Shown piece by piece: positions 28,725 through 36,505 of a stretch of DNA of 64,000 bases. The notes beneath the pieces are model-generated. The model was not told the origin of the DNA. It was given only the letters and a program-made list of their open reading frames with translations, and did not search any database. Position 1 is the stretch's first letter. Each line of letters begins with the position of its first letter. Position numbers and translations under genes: made by a program. Source of the stretch: JAMZMI01 sp039970095 (GTDB lineage: Bacteria; Bacteroidota; Bacteroidia; Cytophagales; Cyclobacteriaceae); the NCBI GenBank assembly GCA_039970095.1, contig JBDVMP010000095.1, forward strand, positions 124,001 through 188,000, given 5' to 3'.

Positions 28725-30233
28725 TTAATCAACATAAAAAGGGTTGCTATCCTCTTGCCCTTCTTCTGGGTGGAATGGGAATGTTTTGTTTATCTCGTGT
28801 TGTTCGTCTATCAGTGCGCTAAGCGTGGCGACCATATCTGGCATAGTGTCGGATAGGTCGTTTTGCTCAGTTGGATCATTCACAATATTGTAGAGTTCTA
28901 CTTTTGTTTGTTTTGGTTTCTTGACATTCAGTTTCACCAGTTTATAATCACCTTTTCTCACTGCTTGTCTTCCTCCTAGTTCATGAAATTCCCAATAAAG
29001 AATGTCGTGTGTTTCTTTTTGAGGTTGCCCCATCAAGGATGGTAAAATTGAAATTCCATCCGTTTTCACATTTAGGGAAGCTCCCAGTAAATCAGCATAT
29101 GTTGCATTCATGTCCCAGAATGCACTCAAGGTGTTGGACTCTATGCCCTCGGGAATTTGCCCTGGCATATGCGCTATAAACGGAACCCTGACGCCACCTT
29201 CATAGAGGTCTCTTTTATATCCTCGTAAGCCACTGCTACTGTCGAAAAAGTCTGGGTCTGCTCCACCTTCCTGATGAGGACCATTGTCACTGGTAAAAAT
29301 CACCAACGTATTTTCAGTAAGACCCAGCTCATCCAGTTTGTCCATCACTTGTCCCACATATTCATCAATCCTGGTAACCATAGCTGCAAAATGAGCTCGT
29401 GGTTCTGGTTGAGAGCAATACTTACCTATGACCATGTGGGGGCCGTAATCTCCACCTTCTGACGCCACGTAGGGTTCTCCCGGATTATCTTTAAATAGTT
29501 CTTGATAATACTCAAGTATAGAATCCTGAGGCGCTATGATTTCAGCATGAGGCCCTACATAAGGTAAAAACAGGTAGAATGATGAATCCTTGTTTTCCTC
29601 TAAAAAATCAAGTGCTTTTGTATGAATGACATCCTGCGCGTAAGTGACGGTGCTGGTCAGATCATTGCCCGGAAGCATGACTTTCTCCTGATTGTCCCAC
29701 AAATGATCCGGATAGTATCTATGCGCCTCACGCTGACAATTGTAGCCGTAAAATTCATCAAAACCTTGATTGGTGGCATCACCACTGGTGCCAATAAATC
29801 CTAACCCCCATTTTCCAAAAGCACCTGTGACGTAACCTTTAGACTTGAAGAATTTGGCTGTGGTCAGAAGCGTGTCGGGCATTGGTTCCTGTCCCTCAGG
29901 AAAATACTCTTTGTTTCCTCTGATGGGAGCATGACCTGTGTGAAGGCCTGTAAGCAAAGAAGACCTTGAGGGAGCACAAACTGTGCTCCCCGAGTAGTGA
30001 AAATTTAGCTTAACTCCTTTACTCGCAAGCCGGTCTATATTTGGTGTTTTTATATACTGCTGTCCGTAGCAGCCAAGGTCTCCATAACCGAGATCATCGG
30101 CTAATATGTAAATCACATTGGGTTTTGTAGGACTGTTGGTATTATCTGAGTTTGACGGACTGCAACCAAAAAGTGTCAAGCCAACGCTGATCCCTGATAA
30201 AACTATGGAAATATGTTTTTTAAAGTATGTCAT
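28725..30233 (-). CDS. S1-family sulfatase, Cys-type (CAPSR, GKWGLG variant), lipoprotein
   Basis: This 502-residue sulfatase has signal TLFGC, YILADDLGYGDLGCYG, the maturation motif CAPSR (Cys86) and FTSDNGPH. The usual GKWHLG is GKWGLGF, with Gly replacing His. TGLHTGHAPIRGN and YYPDHLW have direct counterparts in the sulfatase at 45105-46523, so the two are paralogues of one subfamily placed in different operons. It is the fourth gene counted from susC, 6 bp after the SusE-position lipoprotein, and therefore probably strongly induced with the transporter. Confidence 0.93.
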   Translation of the reverse strand: MTYFKKHISIVLSGISVGLTLFGCSPSNSDNTNSPTKPNVIYILADDLGYGDLGCYGQQYIKTPNIDRLASKGVKLNFHYSGSTVCAPSRSSLLTGLHTGHAPIRGNKEYFPEGQEPMPDTLLTTAKFFKSKGYVTGAFGKWGLGFIGTSGDATNQGFDEFYGYNCQREAHRYYPDHLWDNQEKVMLPGNDLTSTVTYAQDVIHTKALDFLEENKDSSFYLFLPYVGPHAEIIAPQDSILEYYQELFKDNPGEPYVASEGGDYGPHMVIGKYCSQPEPRAHFAAMVTRIDEYVGQVMDKLDELGLTENTLVIFTSDNGPHQEGGADPDFFDSSSGLRGYKRDLYEGGVRVPFIAHMPGQIPEGIESNTLSAFWDMNATYADLLGASLNVKTDGISILPSLMGQPQKETHDILYWEFHELGGRQAVRKGDYKLVKLNVKKPKQTKVELYNIVNDPTEQNDLSDTMPDMVATLSALIDEQHEINKTFPFHPEEGQEDSNPFYVD

Positions 30234-30239
30234 TAATAA

Positions 30240-31679
30240 TTAGTTAACCGTTACCCCGACTTTGTAAATAGTACGGAGGCTAAATGCGTTATTGTAAGTG
30301 ATGCTATCTGTAACCAGGTCAAAAGAACGATCTACGAAGTATGTTTTTCTCAGGTTATCAAGTTCAAAAGAACCCGGATTGCTTTCATACTCAAGGTAGT
30401 ATGCACTGAAATCATTTTGACTAACTCCCGATGTTTGAACTCCTCCCTGATCAACACTAACACTCTGAGTTCCTTCTGCTTCTGTCACCGTAAAGACCGG
30501 CTTCAAAGCTCTTACCCAATTTCTTTCCGTAAGTCCTTCAGGTATATTCTCGCCAGGAAGCTCAATGTCAACGAAATATGTGGCAGGATTTCCGGCAGTT
30601 TTAAGACTCACCTCACCCGTAACGCCCTCAATTGTAAATGATTCAAAAAATGGCAACTCGAGTGCTTTGATATAAATCTCTGAGCTAATCGAGAACACAT
30701 CTTCATAGCCCTCTTGATTAAACTCAAAATCAAATTTTACAATTTCTGAAAAATCGAGCGCCTGACTTCCTGATTCGAATGCCACTCCGTCATGGGTCAA
30801 CACCGTTTCATTGGGATAAACAAGTGTAAACTCTGGTGTAATAGAAGTGATATCCTGACTGCTACTGACAGGTGCTGTCATGAAAAACACCTGATCTTTA
30901 GACGGATGAACCCGATTCAATGCCGCTACATCGTTGAGTTTGAATTCATCGAACTCTGGAATCTCAATAACGCTGACCAAATATTCATTTTCATCACCAT
31001 TGGCCGGATCAACTGTATACTTTAAAGGTCTAAACCTTTCTTCAAAATTGACATGCACCACCTGGTCTCCTTTGGTATAATTCTGGTTTTTTTCGATGCT
31101 TATATCAGCCGAGGCAGAACCAACTGAAATGTTTGGGATCAAGGGTATTTCCGAACGATTGGAGTATCCGAAATGTTTGTAGTTCAACATAGGAACGAGG
31201 ATCTCATTATTTGCATTTGGAATGCTCTCTACTGCATAGAAAGAGGAAGTGGTATTGCCGCCGCGAATAAACTGACCAATGCCGGAATAAGTAATCTTGC
31301 TAATCGTATTTAAGGTATCTAACACCGTGATATCCTTGAAGGAGACGCTCTCCTTGACCTGGCCATCAGCATAGGAGCTGACAACAAAAGCAACGGTGAA
31401 AATGCCCGGAGTAGAGTATGAAAAGGTGGCATCTCCGTTTTGGTTTCCAGGAATTCCCTCATCACCCTGATCTTTTAAGGCATATTTACTTCCTTCATCT
31501 CCTGTATAAATAGTATAAAATTCGCCAGAACCTGTGTTTTCTAAACTGACAACTTCAAACGTATTCACAGTTGTCTTGCTCAGCTTAAATGACGAAACTG
31601 GGTTTAAATCATCGTCATACTCCTGACAACCAAAAAGAACAATCAGGCTCAAAAAATAAATATTTAATTTCTTCATCAC
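30240..31679 (-). CDS. SusE-position surface glycan-binding lipoprotein with PKD-like domain
   Basis: This 479-residue lipoprotein has signal VLFGC, and the Cys is followed by QEYDDDL, an acidic stretch of the kind that exports lipoproteins to the outer surface in this phylum. The N-terminal Ig/PKD-like domain (about 25-125) shows FSYSTPGIFTVAFVVSSYADG. The rest is beta-rich with repeated Ig-like pieces (TSITPEFTLVYP, about residue 280; ALKPVFTVTEAEGTQSVSV, about 400). It stands directly after SusD, the position of SusE/F or surface glycan-binding proteins. I do not recognise a closer family and binding specificity is unknown. The gap to SusD is 13 bp. Confidence 0.75.
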   Translation of the reverse strand: MMKKLNIYFLSLIVLFGCQEYDDDLNPVSSFKLSKTTVNTFEVVSLENTGSGEFYTIYTGDEGSKYALKDQGDEGIPGNQNGDATFSYSTPGIFTVAFVVSSYADGQVKESVSFKDITVLDTLNTISKITYSGIGQFIRGGNTTSSFYAVESIPNANNEILVPMLNYKHFGYSNRSEIPLIPNISVGSASADISIEKNQNYTKGDQVVHVNFEERFRPLKYTVDPANGDENEYLVSVIEIPEFDEFKLNDVAALNRVHPSKDQVFFMTAPVSSSQDITSITPEFTLVYPNETVLTHDGVAFESGSQALDFSEIVKFDFEFNQEGYEDVFSISSEIYIKALELPFFESFTIEGVTGEVSLKTAGNPATYFVDIELPGENIPEGLTERNWVRALKPVFTVTEAEGTQSVSVDQGGVQTSGVSQNDFSAYYLEYESNPGSFELDNLRKTYFVDRSFDLVTDSITYNNAFSLRTIYKVGVTVN

Positions 31680-31692
31680 TAATCTCTTGTTT

Positions 31693-33384
31693 TTAATAAC
31701 CAGGGTTCTGAACTATAACTCCGCCTGAAGCATCTACTTCTGAAAGTGGAATGGGTAGCAATTCGCTTACACCCTTGACGAATTCTTTTCTGTACTCCGC
31801 CTCCACTACACCATTGAAGTTTGCGTAAGCCGACTGTGCCTGATCTGTTCTAACCAAATCCCAGAACCTATCGAACTCAAAGCACAATTCTATACGGCGC
31901 TCTCTCCATATTCTGGTTCGCGTGTCGAGGTAATTTGACAGCCCGTAATTAGCTGGATCTGTAGAAGAAGACACCCTTGGGTCACCTGCATTGACAATAT
32001 TTCTAGCTCGTGTACGTACTTTGTTTACTTCTTCAATCGCTCTAATTTGATTTCCCGTTTCATTCAAAGCCTCGGCATATAACAGCACCACATCAGCATA
32101 TCTCATGATGGTGAAGTTTTTCACGTTAGCTCTTTCTGTATTAAGCGTGTACCACTTGTAACAAGCTGTTTTGTCTGGAAATGGAGGGTTTCCAACCACG
32201 CCACCATCAGGCAAAGTAGTTCCACTTGTCATCACGCTAATGCTGGACCTTGGGTCTGAAATGAAATTGGAAGCAAAAGCTTTAGTCGGTTGCAGAATGT
32301 TACTGGAATTTACACTCGTATGAAACGGAGAACTGAGGTTTACCGAGTTATCTGAAAGCACTACATGATTTACCTCAAAGACGGATTCTGACGAAAAATC
32401 TGCCGACTCTCTGTTCAGGTATGCGTATTGAAAATTAAGATTGTAAGAATTGTTTGCATCACCCATTCCGGCAGAGATGCCAGTCAGAAACTCATCATCT
32501 GTCAGGTGGTCATACACCAATTCTTGTTTTATCCGCTCAAGCTCGGCAGCATCACCCTCATAGAGTTCGTCAAAACTGAGAATATCAGTGGCCTGTATTA
32601 AGGTTTCGGTTCTACTTACTATATGATCGCCCACTTCTCTGGCCTGTAGCCATTTTTCACTACCATCGCCAGGTTTGGCCTGATATACGAGAACCTTTAG
32701 CAACATAGACCATACGGCCCCTTCGGTAACTTTACCTAGCAGCCCTACATCTGTACCTCCTACTTGCCTTCTATCCAAAGCAATCGCCGCTTCTCTGAGA
32801 TCCTTTTCGATGTACTTGTAAACTTCCTCTACTGTACTTCTTGGCTGAATAAAATTATCCTCATCGCCGCTGAGTGTAAGCACTTCTGGTTTGATAGGAA
32901 CAGCACCATAGGTTCTAACAAGGTTGAAATAGAAAAATGCACGGAAAAACTTAGCCTCACCCATCATAATTCTTAGGTTTTCACGACTGGTTTCGATGTT
33001 GTTGCTATCAAAAACCCTCAGATCCCGCGCATTGGTTATGACCTGATTGGCTCGAAAAATCCCAGTATAATTAGCACTCCAAAAGCTGCTAACCAGGGAG
33101 TGGAGAGAATTTTGCTCCATGTTAAAGAGCTCCGCATTTTGTGAGAAGCGTTGGGCTTCTACCACTACCATATTGTCCCCACGCCCAGTACCTATGTACG
33201 CAAAAGATGTCTGAAAATTGGAACGCGTAAGGGTTTCGTACACAGCATTTACACCAAGCTGAACCTCATTGAGACTACTATAGAACTCACTCGCTACTGG
33301 GTTTCCTAGTGGTTCTTCATCTAAAAACTCGCAAGAACTCCCAGCAAAAAGGACGATTATAAATACTTTAATTACCTGTTTCAT
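31693..33384 (-). CDS. susD: SusD/RagB-family glycan-binding outer-membrane lipoprotein
   Basis: This 563-residue protein is the lid that binds glycan and closes the SusC channel. It has a lipoprotein signal (FAGSSC, Cys18) followed by EFLDEEPLG, the acidic surface-export stretch and the classic SusD start. The N-terminal helical repeat region contains NAVYETLTRSNF and FWSANYTGIFRANQVI. The C-terminal SusD part has MRYADVVLLYAEALNETGN, VNKVRTRAR and RIWRERRIELCFEFDRFWDLVRT, and ends with LPIPLSEVDAS, the usual end of the family. The ATG at 33384 is chosen because it begins the signal; an earlier in-frame start at 33408 would overlap SusC. It lies 4 bp after susC. Confidence 0.97.
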   Translation of the reverse strand: MKQVIKVFIIVLFAGSSCEFLDEEPLGNPVASEFYSSLNEVQLGVNAVYETLTRSNFQTSFAYIGTGRGDNMVVVEAQRFSQNAELFNMEQNSLHSLVSSFWSANYTGIFRANQVITNARDLRVFDSNNIETSRENLRIMMGEAKFFRAFFYFNLVRTYGAVPIKPEVLTLSGDEDNFIQPRSTVEEVYKYIEKDLREAAIALDRRQVGGTDVGLLGKVTEGAVWSMLLKVLVYQAKPGDGSEKWLQAREVGDHIVSRTETLIQATDILSFDELYEGDAAELERIKQELVYDHLTDDEFLTGISAGMGDANNSYNLNFQYAYLNRESADFSSESVFEVNHVVLSDNSVNLSSPFHTSVNSSNILQPTKAFASNFISDPRSSISVMTSGTTLPDGGVVGNPPFPDKTACYKWYTLNTERANVKNFTIMRYADVVLLYAEALNETGNQIRAIEEVNKVRTRARNIVNAGDPRVSSSTDPANYGLSNYLDTRTRIWRERRIELCFEFDRFWDLVRTDQAQSAYANFNGVVEAEYRKEFVKGVSELLPIPLSEVDASGGVIVQNPGY

Positions 33385-33388
33385 ATTA

Positions 33389-36300
33389 CTAAAAATTGAA
33401 ATCAACACCCATCAAATACAACCTACCCTGCGGATAACTACCGTAATCAATACCTGCTGAGGTACCGCTTCCTCCTACTTCAGGATCAAATCCTTCGTAT
33501 TTGGTAAATGTCAGCAGATTTTGAGCTGATATATATATTCTCATAGAATTCACGTTTAATCGGCTAAGTATTGGATCAGGGACTGTATAACCTAACTGAA
33601 CATTTTTGACTCTGAGATAAGATGCGTCTTCTACGTAGAAATCAGACTGATATCGATAACTCTCGTCATTACTGGAAGCGGCAGCTCTCGGCAAAGAAGG
33701 GTTCGTATTCCCTCCGTTATACTTATCTGCTATATCCGCTGGCACATCTGTTCCTTCAAAATCCAACTCGGTAGTCCATATATCAGTAAGAATTTTACTC
33801 AGGCCTGTGGTGCCATTGTACCCATGTGTATGATAGCGTAACACGTTAAACACTGAGTTACCATATACACCTTGAAGTTGCGTTACAAGATCAAAGTTTT
33901 TGTACCCCAGGGTGATAACACCTCCATACGTAAATTTTGGAATGGGGCTACCTAAGAAGGTTCTGTCATCAGATGTGAATTTACCGTCGTTATTCAAATC
34001 TTTGAATATGAATTGTCCATCCTCATCAAGTCCATCCGTGACATACCCAAAATAAGAACCTATCGGTCTTCCCACCACCGTCTTAGTTACAAAACCCATG
34101 TTTACCGGAATGGCGTTGTTTACCTGGGCGCCAAACACAGGGTCGTTGTTAACGCCTAGTTCTTCTACCCTATTGACCAGATACGTAACGTTTCCTGATA
34201 TGTCGAACGAAAAGTCTCCCACTGCATTTTTATAGTTCATGGTAAGCTCTATCCCATCGTTGATCACCTCTCCTATATTTCTTCTTGGTGTAGAAGCGAA
34301 CCCTACAGATAGGGGAACCGGCACATTGAGTAGCATATCGTAGGTCTGTCTGCGGAAAACATCCGCCGTGATGAACAAGTGACCGAAAAGATCAAAGTCC
34401 ATTCCTATGTTGTAAGATCTCGTGCGCTCCCAAGATATATCCGTATTCCCTACTTCGATTGCAGCATATCCAGCATAATAATTGAGATTATCATCTGAAC
34501 CATAAGGATAAAAAATGGAGGTACTATTATAAGAAGTTACAAGACTTGTTATGCTTTCATAATTGCCGATCCGGTTGTTACCAAGAACACCGTAGCTTAG
34601 TCTTAACTTACCATTTTGAAGAAACTCACTTCCAGGGAAAAGGTCATCTGAGAAGACCCAGGCCACCGAAGCAGATGGAAAATAACCCCATCTATTCCCT
34701 TCTGAAAAACGAGAAGAAGCATCGGCTCTTACGTTTATTTGAAAAATATACTTGTTTTCTATACTGTAGTTTGATCGAAACACCAAGCCCATCTGACTCC
34801 ACTCTGAGGAATTTCCTGCTACATTCAATGAATTGAAAGCATTTCCAAGGTATGCTGACGATTCATTTCGTCCCAAAGGGCTAGCTCCATTAGCTGTTAC
34901 AGTATTGTACTCCTGGTGCTCCAATGAGAAGGCTCCAGTGAGTGAGAGGTTGTTGTTTCCACTTTTTTTATTGTAAGACATGACCTGCTCCCATAACCAC
35001 TTGTTGGTAGAAGTCTGAACTTCGGTTATTTCGGCAAATGTGTTTGGACTAAGAGTTTGGTCCACAGCTGTTCCTGGTTTAGAAAAGGTGTGCTTGTCGG
35101 TTCGGTTTTGATCTATGCTAAACCGAGAGGTGAACTTCAAATTAGAAAGTATCTTATAGTCATAAAACAACTTGGCTTGCAGATTGTTGATATCCCTTTC
35201 ATCGACATTATCCTGCGCTTTCCTGAGTGGAGTATCGTTTAAAAACCCGTCTTCATCCAATAGTTCTTTACTAGGTGCGTCGATCACTACCCTTCGAAAC
35301 AGGCTATATTTTGACTGAGTATCCTGAACATTGCGCTTTCCATTGCTATAAAGCAAATTGACTCTCACCTTCATCTTTTCAGAAAGGTTGAAGGATAGGT
35401 CACTTAATACGTTTATTCGAGTAAAATCACTGTTAATGACCACACCCTTTTCATTAAAATAATTGGAAGAAAATCTATACGTGATATTGTCACTACCTCC
35501 TGAAAACGAAACACTGTGCTGTTGGCGTGTACCCGTTCTAGTGATCAGATCCAACCAATTATTGTCTTCTGAATTTTCTAGGTTTGTGAGTAGGTTGGAC
35601 ATGTTTTCCGGGCTTCCTCCATTGGCCAACCCGAGAAGTTGGTAATATTCTCTCGTGTTCATGAGGTCTGGCTCGTTCCACAAGTTTTGTATTCCGAACT
35701 GGGATGAAGCATTTACTCTTACATCTCCCTTTTTTCCTTGTTTAGTCTGAATCACCACTACACCATTTGCAGCTCTTGACCCATACAAAGATGCAACACT
35801 GGCATCTTTCATTATTTCTATGCTTTTAATATCATTTTGCGAAATGTAGCTGATATCATTAACCACTACACCGTCCACCACATAGAGAGGTGAAGCATCT
35901 CCTGTGATCGTCCCTACTCCTCTGATTCTGATTGAGGTGGCAGCACCTGGAGAGCCTGAATCTGGTGTTACTTGTACACCTGCTATCCTTCCCTGAAGTG
36001 CTTGAGACACATCAGACACGGCTATGCTTTTGATATCGTCCATATCGACACTACTCACAGCACCGGTCAAGTCACTCTTCCTGATTTCACCATAACCGGT
36101 TACTATAACTTCATCTAGTGATTTCACATCCAGATTTAGCAATACATTAATTTCAGTTTGGCCGTCAACTGGTATTGTTTGAGGCGTGTAACCAACGAAT
36201 GTAACATTGAGAATGTCATCGGCTTTTACTTTAAGGCTGAAATTGCCATCAAAATCGGTGACTGTTCCGCTAGAGGTACCTTCAATAAGAATGGTAGCTC

Positions 36301-36430
36301 CTGGTAGTCCATCGTTGATTTCTCCATCAACAATCCGACCAGACAAGACATATCCATCAGTATCTTGTGCCTGACCAACCAGAGCTACTAATATGAGGAT
36401 AAGGAATAATTTAAATGCTTTCAACTGCAT
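33389..36430 (-). CDS. susC: SusC/RagA-family TonB-dependent outer-membrane oligosaccharide transporter
   Basis: This 1013-residue protein is the TonB-dependent channel importing oligosaccharides. It has a signal peptide (ALVGQAQ), a carboxypeptidase-regulatory-like N-terminal domain (SGRIVDGEINDGLPGATI, TDFDGNFSLKV), then the plug with SLDEVIVTGYG, SDLTGAVSSVDM and IRIRGVGTI. The 22-strand barrel ends LYLMGVDFNF with a terminal aromatic residue. The ATG at 36430 starts the signal; the in-frame ATG at 36451 is nearly on top of the terminator poly-U tract and is unlikely. An intrinsic terminator hairpin (36463-36493) sits only about 33 bp upstream, so expression may depend on read-through or antitermination. 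Confidence 0.97.
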   Translation of the reverse strand: MQLKAFKLFLILILVALVGQAQDTDGYVLSGRIVDGEINDGLPGATILIEGTSSGTVTDFDGNFSLKVKADDILNVTFVGYTPQTIPVDGQTEINVLLNLDVKSLDEVIVTGYGEIRKSDLTGAVSSVDMDDIKSIAVSDVSQALQGRIAGVQVTPDSGSPGAATSIRIRGVGTITGDASPLYVVDGVVVNDISYISQNDIKSIEIMKDASVASLYGSRAANGVVVIQTKQGKKGDVRVNASSQFGIQNLWNEPDLMNTREYYQLLGLANGGSPENMSNLLTNLENSEDNNWLDLITRTGTRQQHSVSFSGGSDNITYRFSSNYFNEKGVVINSDFTRINVLSDLSFNLSEKMKVRVNLLYSNGKRNVQDTQSKYSLFRRVVIDAPSKELLDEDGFLNDTPLRKAQDNVDERDINNLQAKLFYDYKILSNLKFTSRFSIDQNRTDKHTFSKPGTAVDQTLSPNTFAEITEVQTSTNKWLWEQVMSYNKKSGNNNLSLTGAFSLEHQEYNTVTANGASPLGRNESSAYLGNAFNSLNVAGNSSEWSQMGLVFRSNYSIENKYIFQINVRADASSRFSEGNRWGYFPSASVAWVFSDDLFPGSEFLQNGKLRLSYGVLGNNRIGNYESITSLVTSYNSTSIFYPYGSDDNLNYYAGYAAIEVGNTDISWERTRSYNIGMDFDLFGHLFITADVFRRQTYDMLLNVPVPLSVGFASTPRRNIGEVINDGIELTMNYKNAVGDFSFDISGNVTYLVNRVEELGVNNDPVFGAQVNNAIPVNMGFVTKTVVGRPIGSYFGYVTDGLDEDGQFIFKDLNNDGKFTSDDRTFLGSPIPKFTYGGVITLGYKNFDLVTQLQGVYGNSVFNVLRYHTHGYNGTTGLSKILTDIWTTELDFEGTDVPADIADKYNGGNTNPSLPRAAASSNDESYRYQSDFYVEDASYLRVKNVQLGYTVPDPILSRLNVNSMRIYISAQNLLTFTKYEGFDPEVGGSGTSAGIDYGSYPQGRLYLMGVDFNF

Positions 36431-36454
36431 ACAAGTACTGTCAAAATTCAACTA

Positions 36455-36493
36455 GAAAAAAAATTACAAGCTGCCGCGAAGGCAGCTTGTAAT
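36455..36493 (-). terminator. Strong intrinsic terminator placed directly before susC
   Basis: On the minus strand a perfect 13-bp stem (ATTACAAGCTGCC pairing with GGCAGCTTGTAAT, loop of 5 nt) is followed at once by a run of at least eight T. It begins 13 bp after the stop of the ELWxxDGT gene and its T-run ends about 25 bp before the susC start. No promoter fits between the two, so susC transcripts must pass through this hairpin. Confidence 0.9.
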
Positions 36494-36505
36494 ACAACTC
36501 ACTCT

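Noticed and set aside
36451..36453. Upstream ATG as the susC start
   Set aside because: It would begin within a few bases of the terminator U-run and delay the signal peptide; the ATG at 36430 gives a proper signal.
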